Below are positions 8,643 to 17,053 of a stretch of DNA of 64,000 nt, in pieces. The stretch is from CAADGU01 sp035444285 (lineage in GTDB: Bacteria; Chloroflexota; Anaerolineae; Promineifilales; Promineifilaceae): positions 494,727 to 558,726 of the forward strand of contig DAOMOK010000002.1 of the NCBI GenBank assembly GCA_035444285.1, in the 5' to 3' direction. Numbering within the stretch: the stretch's first letter is position 1; each line of letters starts with the position of its first letter. Below the pieces are notes generated by a model that did no database searches, was not told the origin of the DNA, and saw only the letters and a list, made by a program, of their open reading frames with translations. A program made the position numbers and the translations under genes.

Positions 8643-9920
8643 ATGGATATTGGAGAACTTGAAACAAAAAAAATAGGTGAATTGCGTGATATTGCCAGGG
8701 AAATGGAAATTTCCGGTTTCAGCACCATGAAGAAGCAGGGTCTCATCTATGAGATTTTGAAGACCAATTCTGCTAATCAAGGCTTTGATTTTCGTGGTGG
8801 TGTACTAGAAATAATCGAAGACGACAAACAGTCGATGGGCTTTTTGCGTGGCAAAAATTACCTGCCAGGGCCAGATGATATTTACGTATCTAATTCGCAG
8901 ATTCGCCGTCTGGCGCTGCGCAATGGGGATATGGTTTTAGGTCAGGTGCGTGTACCCAAAGAAAATGAAAAATACTATAGTTTGCTGCGGGTAGAAGCTG
9001 TCAATGGTGGCAGTCCGGAACTGGCAAAGAAAAGAATCCGTTACGAAGACCTGACCCCTATTTTCCCTGATCAAAAGTTAAAGCTGGAAACAAAACCCAA
9101 TATCCTTTCTACGCGCCTGATGGACCTGGTAGCGCCCATTGGCCGGGGACAACGTGGTTTGATTGTTTCGCCGCCAAAGGCCGGTAAAACGACCGTCTTG
9201 AAAGAAATCGCCAACGGTATATCTGAAAATTATCCAGATGTCCATTTGATGGTGGTGCTGATTGGTGAACGGCCAGAAGAAGTGACCGACATGGATCGCT
9301 CCATTGATGGTGAAGTGATCAGTTCTACTTTTGATGAACCGGTGAAGCAGCATTGTAAAGTGGCGGAGATGGCGCTGGAACGGGCCAAACGCCTGGTAGA
9401 AAGCGAACGGGATGTGGTTCTGTTGTTAGACTCCATCACCCGTTTGGCGCGGGCTTATAACCTGACGGTACAACCCAGCGGCCGTACCCTTTCTGGTGGT
9501 TTAGACCCCACGGCGCTTTACCCCCCCAAACGGTTTTTTGGTACGGCCCGAAACCTGGAAGAAGGGGCCAGCCTGACCATTATTGCCACCTGTCTGGTGG
9601 ACACCGGCAGCCGTATGGACGACGTGATTTATGAAGAGTTCAAGGGCACGGGTAACATGGAGTTGCTCCTGAGCCGTCGTTTGCAGGAACGCCGTATCTT
9701 CCCGGCCTTTGATATTGAACGTTCCAGCACCCGGCGTGAAGACTTGCTGCTGTCTGGTGATGAGTTGCAGCGGGTATATACCATGCGCCGCATGTTGGGT
9801 CATTTGATGGATACTCCAGGGTACGACATCAGCAGCGCCACTGCCGCTGTCTTGCAGCAGATGCGCAATACCCGCACCAATTATGAATTCCTGGAAACGC
9901 TGACGCGGGATATGATGTAA
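8643..9920 (+). CDS. rho: Transcription termination factor Rho
   Basis: Hexameric RNA helicase that ends transcription. The Rho_N domain (GELRDIAREMEI) is followed by the cold-shock-like RNA-binding domain (GFLRGKNYLPGPDDIYVS). The ATPase domain has Walker A PPKAGKTT, Walker B VVLLLDSITRLARAYN, and the Q/R-loop region SGRTLSGGLDPTAL. I prefer ATG 8643 because GGAG lies eight bases upstream; an ATG at 8622 with AAGGAG 14 bases upstream would add seven residues and cannot be excluded. It is followed by two tandem intrinsic terminators. The long leader suggests autogenous control, as known for rho in E. coli. Confidence 0.97.
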   Translation: MDIGELETKKIGELRDIAREMEISGFSTMKKQGLIYEILKTNSANQGFDFRGGVLEIIEDDKQSMGFLRGKNYLPGPDDIYVSNSQIRRLALRNGDMVLGQVRVPKENEKYYSLLRVEAVNGGSPELAKKRIRYEDLTPIFPDQKLKLETKPNILSTRLMDLVAPIGRGQRGLIVSPPKAGKTTVLKEIANGISENYPDVHLMVVLIGERPEEVTDMDRSIDGEVISSTFDEPVKQHCKVAEMALERAKRLVESERDVVLLLDSITRLARAYNLTVQPSGRTLSGGLDPTALYPPKRFFGTARNLEEGASLTIIATCLVDTGSRMDDVIYEEFKGTGNMELLLSRRLQERRIFPAFDIERSSTRREDLLLSGDELQRVYTMRRMLGHLMDTPGYDISSATAAVLQQMRNTRTNYEFLETLTRDMM

Positions 9921-9923
9921 AAC

Positions 9924-9957
9924 GAAAAGCCGGGCTTTTGCAAAAAGTCCGGTTTTT
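9924..9957 (+). terminator. Terminator 1 after rho
   Basis: AAAAGCCGGGCTTTT, two-base loop, then AAAAAGTCCGGTTTTT pair with G-T wobbles and end in a T run. Confidence 0.85.
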
Positions 9958-9977
9958 GTCTGAGCAGAGGTTTAGAA

Positions 9978-10005
9978 TACGGGCCGTTTTGACGGCCCGT
10001 TTTTG
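9978..10005 (+). terminator. Terminator 2 after rho
   Basis: CGGGCCGT, loop TTTG, ACGGCCCG, then TTTTTG. A second strong hairpin 20 bases after the first. Confidence 0.88.
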
Positions 10006-10057
10006 TTGTTTGGGGGTGGTGTGGTAGCATTTTGGCCGCCTGGAAAGAGGTTGATTG

Positions 10058-11140
10058 ATGGAGAAGAAACAGGATTTGTGGCAGCGATTTAGCGGGTATT
10101 TGGTGGTAGCCGCCGGGATTATACTTCTAATAGCAGTGGCGCAACTGTCCGGACTAAACGAGTTGGTGGCTGCCGGTGAAGGGGAAGCGATCACGGCCGT
10201 GCCCCCCACCATCGAACCAGTAAATGACATTGCGGACGGCACGGCCGTTACCAATACCACCACTCTGCCCACCGACCCCTTGCCCATCTTGCACGACAAT
10301 AGTCTGGCCCCCATCCCTAACCCCCACACCTACCAGGCCAAAATGCCCACGCATAACTTCAAAACTCACGTGGTGACCGACTTTGACACGCCCAACTCTA
10401 TCGCCCTGCAATATGGCATCTCCGCCGACACCATCATTGGCGGTAACGCCAACATCAGCCGCGAATCTAACCTGTTGCAAACAGGCGCTGAATTGATCAT
10501 TTTGCCGGTAGATGGTGTGCTGCACACCGTCAAACCAGGTGAAACGCTGGACTCCATTGCCAACTTGTATGGCGTGCCGGTGGCCGACATTATCGGCTTC
10601 CCCTCCAATAATCTGGAAGCACCCTTTTTGCGGCTGATACCAGATTCACAGCTTGTTATTCCCGGTGCATCTTTGGGCCAGTTCACCTTCCGCGCTCCTA
10701 AATCGGTGGGGAACAGCGGCGGGGCGCAGCAGTGGGCGGTGGTTGGCACCGGGGCGTATGTCTGGCCGGTGGACGGCCGTTGCCTAACCAGCTATTACTC
10801 CGGCTTCCACCCCGGCATTGACGTTTCCATGGCCGAAGGCTCGCCGGTTTACGCCTCAGACACCGGCACCGTCACCTATGCTGCCTACGCCGCCGGTATC
10901 TACTATGATTACGGTAACCTGATTGTGATCAATCATGGTAACGGGTATGAGACCTTCTATGCTCACCTGAGCGGCATCAACGTTTATCCCGGTCAAATTG
11001 TTTACCAGGGCGACTATATTGGCGCTACCGGCAATACAGGCCGTTCCTCCGGGCCACACCTCCACTTTGAAATCCGCAGCAACGATTACGGTCAGAATCC
11101 GTTGAACCGACTGGCAGGGCCGGTGCGTTCTTGCTCGTAA
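10058..11140 (+). CDS. LysM-M23 peptidoglycan hydrolase, copy 1
   Basis: ATG 10058 follows AAAGAGG. An N-terminal membrane anchor (about residues 13-33) places the protein outside the membrane. Two LysM-like segments follow a low-complexity linker, at about 110-160 and 160-210 (HTVKPGETLDSIANLYGVP). The C-terminal M23 domain has HPGIDVSMAEGSPVYASDTG and SSGPHLHFEIR, so the zinc ligands His-Asp and HxH are present. M23 enzymes are endopeptidases that cut peptide cross-links. It is a tandem paralogue of the next gene, from which it is separated by a palindromic repeat array. Confidence 0.92.
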   Translation: MEKKQDLWQRFSGYLVVAAGIILLIAVAQLSGLNELVAAGEGEAITAVPPTIEPVNDIADGTAVTNTTTLPTDPLPILHDNSLAPIPNPHTYQAKMPTHNFKTHVVTDFDTPNSIALQYGISADTIIGGNANISRESNLLQTGAELIILPVDGVLHTVKPGETLDSIANLYGVPVADIIGFPSNNLEAPFLRLIPDSQLVIPGASLGQFTFRAPKSVGNSGGAQQWAVVGTGAYVWPVDGRCLTSYYSGFHPGIDVSMAEGSPVYASDTGTVTYAAYAAGIYYDYGNLIVINHGNGYETFYAHLSGINVYPGQIVYQGDYIGATGNTGRSSGPHLHFEIRSNDYGQNPLNRLAGPVRSCS

Positions 11141-11199
11141 TCCGTAATCCGTGACCCGTAATCCGTGAACCGAAGTCCGATCACGGATTACGGATTACG
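11137..11199. repeat. GTAATCCG array, forward and inverted arms
   Basis: GTAATCCGTAATCCGTGA is followed by CACGGATTACGGATTACG in inverted orientation, making a long hairpin between the two M23 genes. The stop codon of copy 1 lies at its left edge. Confidence 0.85.
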
Positions 11200-11217
11200 C
11201 CCTCTGAGAGTACCCCT

Positions 11218-12273
11218 ATGGATTATTCTTCTACTTTTTGGAAACGCGCCGGTGGTTACACTTTATTGCTTTGCGTTGGGCTGGCGCTGTTTGCCGGGTG
11301 GCGGACGGTGCGTGGCGAGGAGGGTACGGCCGTACCAACCACCACCACTCCTACACCCATTGCCGGCAGCACGGCTGCTTCGGCTGCACTCAGCACAGGC
11401 GTGGCCGATGCCCCTCTCATCCCTTCTGGCGGTGATGTGCCTGTTATAACTGATAATAGCCTGGCCCCTGCCCCCTATCCCCATACCTACCAGGGCAAAC
11501 TGCCCGAACACAATTATGAAACCTACGTCGTCGAACGCGGGGACACGCCGGTGGGTATCGCCGAACGCTTTGGCATCAAGACCGAAACCATCCTCGGCGG
11601 CAACCCCAAGCTGAGCCAGGAATCCAGCCTGTTGCAAACTGGCGTGGAACTGATTATCTTGCCCATTGACGGTGTGTTACATGACGTTCAACCCGGCGAC
11701 ACATTGGAAAGCCTGGTCAACCAGTATGGCATCCCCGCTGAACAGATAATCGCCTATGCCCCCAACAACCTGGAATTTCCCTACCGCCTCTACCCGGATA
11801 CCAAGATCATGGTGCCCGGCGCAGTGCGCGAAGTGTTCGTGTGGACGCCACCCACCTTAGAATCGGTCAGAGGCACAGGCAGTGGTGTACAACCGCTAGT
11901 TGTCGGCACAGGTACATTCATCTTCCCGGTCAACTCGCGCAACTTCACCCAACAATTCTGGTATGGGCATCCCGGTGTAGACATTGGCCTGGCAGAGGGT
12001 TCGGCCGTGTATGCAGCCGACACCGGCACCGTCACCTACGCCGGTTGGAACATCTATGGCTACGGCAATCTCATCGTCGTCAATCATGGCAACGGGTACG
12101 AGACCTTTTATGGTCATCTCAGTGGCTTTAATGTGGGGCCGGGTCAGATCGTAACCAAAGGCCAGGTCATTGGCGCATCCGGCAACACCGGTAACTCCTC
12201 CGGCCCCCATCTTCACTTTGAAATCCGCATCAACGGCAACCGGGACAACCCCTGTTGGTATATCGGCTGTTAA
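11218..12273 (+). CDS. LysM-M23 peptidoglycan hydrolase, copy 2
   Basis: It has the same architecture as the preceding gene: membrane anchor (about 8-25), Thr/Pro/Ala-rich linker, two LysM-like segments (HDVQPGDTLESLVNQYGIPA) and an M23 domain with HPGVDIGLAEGSAVYAADTG and SSGPHLHFEIR. The shared phrase PHTYQ.KLPEHNYETYVV shows the pair arose by tandem duplication, with the membrane and linker parts most diverged. The metal ligands are intact, so both copies are probably active. A C-terminal pair of Cys (CWYIGC) is not matched in copy 1, which has a single late Cys. Confidence 0.92.
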   Translation: MDYSSTFWKRAGGYTLLLCVGLALFAGWRTVRGEEGTAVPTTTTPTPIAGSTAASAALSTGVADAPLIPSGGDVPVITDNSLAPAPYPHTYQGKLPEHNYETYVVERGDTPVGIAERFGIKTETILGGNPKLSQESSLLQTGVELIILPIDGVLHDVQPGDTLESLVNQYGIPAEQIIAYAPNNLEFPYRLYPDTKIMVPGAVREVFVWTPPTLESVRGTGSGVQPLVVGTGTFIFPVNSRNFTQQFWYGHPGVDIGLAEGSAVYAADTGTVTYAGWNIYGYGNLIVVNHGNGYETFYGHLSGFNVGPGQIVTKGQVIGASGNTGNSSGPHLHFEIRINGNRDNPCWYIGC

Positions 12274-12332
12274 TATCCGTGATGCTTGACTCGTGATGCG
12301 TGACCTGTCATTGATCATTGGTCATTGGATTT
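12274..12332. repeat. GTGATGC and CATTGGTCATT arrays
   Basis: TCCGTGATGCTTGACTCGTG and GATGCGTGACCTG are followed by TCATTGATCATTGGTCATTGG. Two repeat families lie side by side before the gluconokinase gene. Confidence 0.65.
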
Positions 12333-12342
12333 CGGAGTACGA

Positions 12343-12861
12343 ATGGCAGATTACAGTTTACGGGAGAGGATGATGGCGCGCATCTTTGTCATCATGGGCG
12401 TTTCCGGTTGTGGTAAAACCACCGTCGGACAGGCATTAGCCGGCCGGTTGGGCTGCCCGTTTTACGATGGCGATCATTTTCATCCACCGCAAAATGTGGC
12501 TAAAATGGCAGCCGGACACCCACTGACGGATGTAGACCGCCGGCCCTGGCTGGCGCGGCTGCATCAGATGATGGCAGCACATGAGGCAAAGGGCGAAACG
12601 GCCGTGTTCGCCTGTTCCGCCCTCAAAAAGAGCTATCGGGATCAACTGCGGGATGGGTTAACGGCCGTGCAGTTCATCCACCTGCAAGGCAGCTTCGACC
12701 TGATCTGGCAACGAATGCAAACACGGCAAGGACACTACATGAAAGCGCCCATGCTGCAAAGCCAGCTCGATACCCTCGAACCCCCCATCCCCGACGAAGC
12801 GCTCACCATCCCGGCGGACGAGGAAGTAGAAACAATTCTGGATATGATATGTACAAAATGA
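12343..12861 (+). CDS. gntK: Gluconokinase
   Basis: Phosphorylates gluconate to 6-phosphogluconate. The P-loop GVSGCGKTT (just after FVIM), FYDGDHFHPPQNVAKM, DRRPWL and FACSALKKSYRDQLR are all GntK hallmarks. ATG 12343 has GGAG six bases upstream and gives 172 residues. Starts at 12370 or 12373 (MMARIFVIMG) match the family N terminus better but their ribosome site is too close. The product feeds directly into the next gene, 6-phosphogluconate dehydrogenase. Confidence 0.92.
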   Translation: MADYSLRERMMARIFVIMGVSGCGKTTVGQALAGRLGCPFYDGDHFHPPQNVAKMAAGHPLTDVDRRPWLARLHQMMAAHEAKGETAVFACSALKKSYRDQLRDGLTAVQFIHLQGSFDLIWQRMQTRQGHYMKAPMLQSQLDTLEPPIPDEALTIPADEEVETILDMICTK

Positions 12862-12896
12862 GATTGGAGATCCAATCTCTAATCTCCAATCTCCCA
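12860..12896. repeat. GAGATTGG / CCAATCTC inverted array
   Basis: GAGATTGGAGA is followed by TCCAATCTCTAATCTCCAAT; the array begins inside the gntK stop and ends just before the gnd ribosome site. Confidence 0.8.
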
Positions 12897-12905
12897 GAGG
12901 ACATT

Positions 12906-14360
12906 ATGACCCCACAAGCAGACATCGGACTCATTGGTTTGGCCGTCATGGGCCAAAATCTGGTATTGAACATGGATGATCATGGCTTCACCGTGGCCGT
13001 CTTTAACCGCACCGTCGAAAAAGTAGACGATTTCCTGGCAAACGAAGCCAAAGGCACAAAAGTCATTGGCGCGCACTCACTAGAAGAACTGGTCAGCCAT
13101 CTCAAACGGCCGCGCCGTGTCATGCTTATGGTCAAGGCGGGCGCGCCGGTAGACGCCACCATCGCCCAACTTGTGCCCCTATTAGAACCGGGCGACATCA
13201 TCATTGATGGCGGCAACTCCCATTACCCGGACAGCACCCGCCGCGCTCAGGAATTGGCCGCGCAAGGGCTGTTGTTCATCGGCACCGGCGTCAGCGGTGG
13301 CGAGGAGGGGGCGCGTTATGGCCCCTCCATCATGCCCGGCGGGCACCCGGAAGCGTGGCCGCACGTCAAACCGATCTTCCAGGGCATCGCCGCCAAAGTG
13401 GCCGATGGCTCCCCCTGCTGCGACTGGGTAGGTGAAGAAGGGGCCGGGCACTTCGTCAAAATGGTGCATAATGGCATTGAATACGGCGATATGCAGCTCA
13501 TTGGCGAGGCGTATGACCTGATGCAAACAGCGTTGGGCCTGTCGCCAGATGAGATGAGCGCCGTGTTTGCCGATTGGGACAAAGGCGAATTGAACTCCTA
13601 CCTGATTGAGATTACGGCCGACATCCTGGCCTACAAAGATGAACACGGCCGTCCTCTGGTAGACCTCATCCTGGACGCCGCCGGGCAAAAGGGGACGGGT
13701 AAGTGGACGGCCGTCACCGCCCTGGATACCGGCGTACCGCTCACCCTCATCGCCGAAGCTGTTTTTGCCCGCGCCCTTTCCGCTTTGAAGGATGAGCGCG
13801 TGGCAGCGGCGAACGTGTTGGGGTCGCCCATTCCCCCCTTCAGCGGCGACAAAGCCGCCTTCATTGAAGATTTGCGCCAGGCGTTGTTTGCTGCCAAGAT
13901 CGTCTCCTACACGCAGGGGTACATGCTCATGCGGGCAGCCACGGCCGAATTTGGCTGGCAACTGGCCTATGGCAATATCGCCCTGATGTGGCGCGGCGGC
14001 TGCATCATCCGCGCCGCCTTTCTGGATGACATCAAAGCGGCCTTTGATGCCCAGCCTGACCTGACCAACCTGCTGCTGGCCCCGTTTTTCAAGGCCAAAG
14101 TGCAGGCGGCAGAAGGGGCGTGGCGGCGGGTGGTGGGCACGGCCGTGAGCCTGGGCATCCCCGTCCCCGCTCTCTCTAGCGCCCTGGCCTTTTATGATGG
14201 TTACCGCCGCGAACGGCTGCCCGCCAATCTGCTGCAAGCCCAACGCGATTACTTTGGCGCCCACACCTACGAACGGGTAGATCAACCCCGCGGTCAATTC
14301 TTCCACACTAACTGGACTGGCCAGGGTGGGGACGTGACGGCTTCATCATATAATGCGTAA
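12906..14360 (+). CDS. gnd: 6-phosphogluconate dehydrogenase, decarboxylating
   Basis: Converts 6-phosphogluconate to ribulose 5-phosphate and CO2 with NAD(P)+. ATG 12906 follows AGAGGAC and gives 484 residues, the long-form length. The Rossmann motif is GLIGLAVMGQNLVLN. Substrate and catalytic segments GTGVSGGEEGARYGPSIMPG and FVKMVHNGIEYGDMQL (the catalytic Lys and the family HNG motif) and the C-terminal FHTNWTG are intact. An in-frame start at 12849 would lie within gntK and the repeat and is rejected. Part of a gluconate-use block gntK-gnd-KDPG aldolase. Confidence 0.96.
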   Translation: MTPQADIGLIGLAVMGQNLVLNMDDHGFTVAVFNRTVEKVDDFLANEAKGTKVIGAHSLEELVSHLKRPRRVMLMVKAGAPVDATIAQLVPLLEPGDIIIDGGNSHYPDSTRRAQELAAQGLLFIGTGVSGGEEGARYGPSIMPGGHPEAWPHVKPIFQGIAAKVADGSPCCDWVGEEGAGHFVKMVHNGIEYGDMQLIGEAYDLMQTALGLSPDEMSAVFADWDKGELNSYLIEITADILAYKDEHGRPLVDLILDAAGQKGTGKWTAVTALDTGVPLTLIAEAVFARALSALKDERVAAANVLGSPIPPFSGDKAAFIEDLRQALFAAKIVSYTQGYMLMRAATAEFGWQLAYGNIALMWRGGCIIRAAFLDDIKAAFDAQPDLTNLLLAPFFKAKVQAAEGAWRRVVGTAVSLGIPVPALSSALAFYDGYRRERLPANLLQAQRDYFGAHTYERVDQPRGQFFHTNWTGQGGDVTASSYNA

Positions 14361-14367
14361 CTGCACG

Positions 14368-14476
14368 GTCATTCCGACCCTTCGATGCCTCAGGGCAGGC
14401 TAGTCTTCGAGGAGGAATCCTTTTCAATTGGCTGTAGCAATGGATTCCTCACTCCGAAGACTCCGTTCGGAATGAC
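14368..14476. repeat. Long hairpin element GTCATTCCG...CGGAATGAC
   Basis: GTCATTCCGA and TCTTCG..GAGGAATCC on the left mirror GGATTCCTCACTCCGAAGA and TTCGGAATGAC on the right, giving a stem of about 45 bases. It fills most of the gap between gnd and the aldolase gene. Similar GTCATTCCGA..GGAATC hairpins recur in many bacterial genomes as interspersed repeats. Confidence 0.7.
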
Positions 14477-14499
14477 AGTTGGAATGGGGGAATGGACAC

Positions 14500-15141
14500 A
14501 TGGATGTTGTATTAGAGCAAATTGGCGAGATTGGGCTGGTACCGGTGGTGGTGATGGATGATGCCGATGATGCGCCGGCTTTGGGGCAGGCGCTGCTGGT
14601 GGGCGGTCTGCCCTGCGCGGAGATTACCTTGCGTACCACCGCCGCCGCCGATGCCATCCGGTTGCTGATGGCCGAATGTCCGGAGATGCTGGTGGGGGCA
14701 GGCACGGTGTTGACGGTGGCGCAGGCGGAAACGGCCGTCGCCGCTGGCGCTCGTTTCATCGTCACCCCCGGTTTTGATGCCGCCATTGTGGATTGGTGCC
14801 TGGCGCATGAACTCCCCGTGATACCAGGGGTGATGACCCCCACCGAAATCAACACGGCGCTAAACAAAGGGCTGCGCCTGCTGAAATTCTTCCCGGCAGA
14901 GGCGGCCGGCGGCGTGAAAGCATTGCAGGCGATTGGCGGCCCGTACCGGGATGTGAAATTTATGCCAACGGGGGGGATTACGGCCGTGAACCTGCCCGAT
15001 TATCTGCGTTTACCCCTGGTTCATGCCTGTGGCGGTAGCTGGATGGTAGCCCCATCATTGATCAACGGCGGCCAATTCGACCAGATCACCCGCCTCACCG
15101 CCGAAGCAATGACCATTGTGCGGCAGATAAGGAACGGCTAA
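14500..15141 (+). CDS. eda: KDPG/KHG-type aldolase
   Basis: Class I aldolase of the KDPG/KHG family, cleaving 2-keto-3-deoxy-6-phosphogluconate to pyruvate and glyceraldehyde 3-phosphate. Seen: VPVVVMDDADDA, CAEITLRTTAAADAI (the E-x-T-x-R motif), GAGTVLTVAQAETAVAAGA, and LLKFFPAEAAGGVKAL with the Schiff-base Lys in LKFFPAE. ATG 14500 is preceded by a G-rich stretch at a normal distance and gives 213 residues. No 6-phosphogluconate dehydratase (edd) is nearby, so the substrate source is unclear; it could serve other 2-keto-3-deoxy acids. Confidence 0.9.
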   Translation: MDVVLEQIGEIGLVPVVVMDDADDAPALGQALLVGGLPCAEITLRTTAAADAIRLLMAECPEMLVGAGTVLTVAQAETAVAAGARFIVTPGFDAAIVDWCLAHELPVIPGVMTPTEINTALNKGLRLLKFFPAEAAGGVKALQAIGGPYRDVKFMPTGGITAVNLPDYLRLPLVHACGGSWMVAPSLINGGQFDQITRLTAEAMTIVRQIRNG

Positions 15142-15214
15142 AAACACAGCCAATGCCCCCTTTCCTGAGGCTACAATTCCTGCTTTCGTAAGAATCTGAA
15201 AATGGGGAATAGTG

Positions 15215-15871
15215 ATGGCACATTGGCTCAAATCTAAAAAGATCAGGCGCGTTTTGTGGGGGTTGTTGTTATTTTGTGTGCTGGTCGTTTCGTTCCCTTT
15301 TCTGTGGCGTGGGTATGTGCAGTGGCAGTACGGCCGTCTGGTTTACAAAGTTGATGAGGCGCCAGCCCAACCAGTCGCCATCGTCTTTGGCGCCGGTTTA
15401 CGGCCCAACGGATTTTTGAGCGACGTATTGATGGATCGCATGGATGTGGCTATTGGCCTCTATGAAGCCGGCACAGTGCAAAAGCTGTTGGTCAGCGGCG
15501 ATAACCGCTTTGAAAACTACAATGAGCCGGGAGCGATGATGGCCTACGCTATCAGCCGGGGTGTTGACCCCGCCGACGTGCAGCCCGATTATGGCGGTCG
15601 CCGCACCTACGATACCTGCTACCGGGCCAGACATATCTTCCAGGTGGACGAGGCCATTTTGATCACCCAGGATTTCCATTTGCCCAGAGCATTGTTTACC
15701 TGCGATCAGTTGGGGGTGGAGGTAGTGGGGGTGTCGGCAAGTTCACGGCCGTACCTCCGGCAGAGTTGGTTCACCATCCGCGAAATGGGGGCCACTTTGC
15801 AGGCATTGGGCGATGTACTCCGGCGTGAACCTGCGCCCGTTTTGGGCGAGCCAATTCCATTGACAAATTGA
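15215..15871 (+). CDS. SanA/YdcF-like DUF218 membrane protein
   Basis: One N-terminal membrane helix (about residues 12-33) is followed by an ElyC/SanA/YdcF (DUF218) domain. Key segments are AIVFGAGLRPNGFLSDVLMD, KLLVSGDNRFENYNEPGAMM, SRGVDPADVQPDYGGRRTYD and LITQDFHLPRALF. E. coli SanA and ElyC act in envelope integrity or lipid-carrier metabolism; the reaction here is unknown. ATG 15215 is preceded by an adjacent GTG at 15212, either of which could start it. Confidence 0.85.
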   Translation: MAHWLKSKKIRRVLWGLLLFCVLVVSFPFLWRGYVQWQYGRLVYKVDEAPAQPVAIVFGAGLRPNGFLSDVLMDRMDVAIGLYEAGTVQKLLVSGDNRFENYNEPGAMMAYAISRGVDPADVQPDYGGRRTYDTCYRARHIFQVDEAILITQDFHLPRALFTCDQLGVEVVGVSASSRPYLRQSWFTIREMGATLQALGDVLRREPAPVLGEPIPLTN

Positions 15872-15934
15872 AACATGGATTGCGGCGGTGGATAAATCTG
15901 CGCCAATAGAGGGCAGTGTGGCTGACAAAAGTTG

Positions 15935-16987
15935 TTACCTCTGAGCGCCTTGCAGAACCCGATCCCGTAATTGACCGCAGCCAGCCTGAATATCAATACC
16001 CCGGCGCACGCGCACGGTGCTGCTGACGCCGTAATGGGCTAACTCGGCTTGAAACGCGGCCACCCGTTCACGAGAGGAGGGTTGGCCGCCGTATCCCGCC
16101 GTGGGGTTGAGCGGGATGAGATTGACGTGGCATAAGAGGCCATGCAATAGTCTGCCCAACGCCTGCGCCTGCTCGATGGTGTCATTTTCGTGGGCGATGA
16201 GCGCCCATTCAAAGGTGAGACGACGGCCGGTTTTCTCCACGTAGTAGCGGCAGGCGTCCAGCACATCGGCGATAGGCCAGCGGCGGTTGACGGGGATGAG
16301 TTTGTCGCGCTCCTCATCGGTGGCGGCGTGCAGGGAGACGGCGAGGGGGGTCTGGCGTTGTTCATCGGCGTAGCGGCGGATGGCGGGCACCAGGCCAACG
16401 GTGGAGATGGTGATTTTGCGTGCGCCCAGGTTGAAGCCGGTGGGGTCGGTGAGGCGGTCTACGGCCGTCAGTGTATTCTCATAGTTGTGCAATGGTTCCC
16501 CCATACCCATCATCACGATGTTGGTCACGTGTTCGCCCGTTTGCGCCAGTTCGCGGGCAAAATGCAGCACCTGGGCCACAATCTCGCCAGCACTCAGGTG
16601 GCGGAAGAAGCCCATCTGCCCGGTGGCACAAAAAACGCAGCCCATGGCACAGCCTGCCTGGGTGCTGATACACAGCGTCCGCCGCCGGTCATACCGCATC
16701 AGCACCGTTTCAATGAATTGACCGTCCGGCAGTTGGAACAGCACTTTTTTGGTGAGGCCATCACTGGAAATTTGTTCGCTGGCGATGGGGAGGGGGGAAA
16801 GGGTTACGGCGGCGTCCAACTTTTCCCGTAATCCCTTGGGCACATTAGCCATCGCCGCCACATCCGGCACATGTTTCTGGTACAGCCATTCCCACACCTG
16901 CCGGGCGCGGAATTTCGGCTCGCCCAGGTCGGTGAGTAATTGAGTGAGTTGGTCAAAGGAGATGTCGTAAAGAGTTTGTTGTTGCAT
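15935..16987 (-). CDS. rlmN: 23S rRNA/tRNA adenine C2-methyltransferase RlmN
   Basis: Radical-SAM enzyme methylating A2503 of 23S rRNA and A37 of some tRNAs. The cluster motif CAMGCVFCATGQMGF (CxxxCxxC, about residues 114-128) is clear, as are VTNIVMMGMGEPLHNYENT, KITISTVGLVPAIRRYA and LAVSLHAATDEERDKLIPVN. A late Cys in IDIQAGCGQLR corresponds to the methyl-carrying Cys. At 350 residues it matches the family. The start codon ATG at 16987 abuts a GAGATTGG repeat array. It converges with the SanA-like gene. Confidence 0.97.
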   Translation of the reverse strand: MQQQTLYDISFDQLTQLLTDLGEPKFRARQVWEWLYQKHVPDVAAMANVPKGLREKLDAAVTLSPLPIASEQISSDGLTKKVLFQLPDGQFIETVLMRYDRRRTLCISTQAGCAMGCVFCATGQMGFFRHLSAGEIVAQVLHFARELAQTGEHVTNIVMMGMGEPLHNYENTLTAVDRLTDPTGFNLGARKITISTVGLVPAIRRYADEQRQTPLAVSLHAATDEERDKLIPVNRRWPIADVLDACRYYVEKTGRRLTFEWALIAHENDTIEQAQALGRLLHGLLCHVNLIPLNPTAGYGGQPSSRERVAAFQAELAHYGVSSTVRVRRGIDIQAGCGQLRDRVLQGAQR

Positions 16988-17053
16988 GAGATTGGGAGAT
17001 TGGAGATTGGAGATTGGAGATTGTGCAAATCTCTAATCTCTAATCTCCAACCT
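16988..17053. repeat. GAGATTGG tandem array, two-armed
   Basis: GGGAGATTGGAGATTGGAGA (four units in all) is followed by inverted CTCTAATCTCTAATCTCC. The left edge touches the rlmN start codon. The right arm encodes the last residues (LEIRD) and stop codon of the HAD gene. Confidence 0.9.

Noticed and set aside
13182..14306. Antisense frame of about 370 codons over gnd
   Set aside because: Shadow of a certain gene. Composition rich in Gly, Arg and Pro, no family match.
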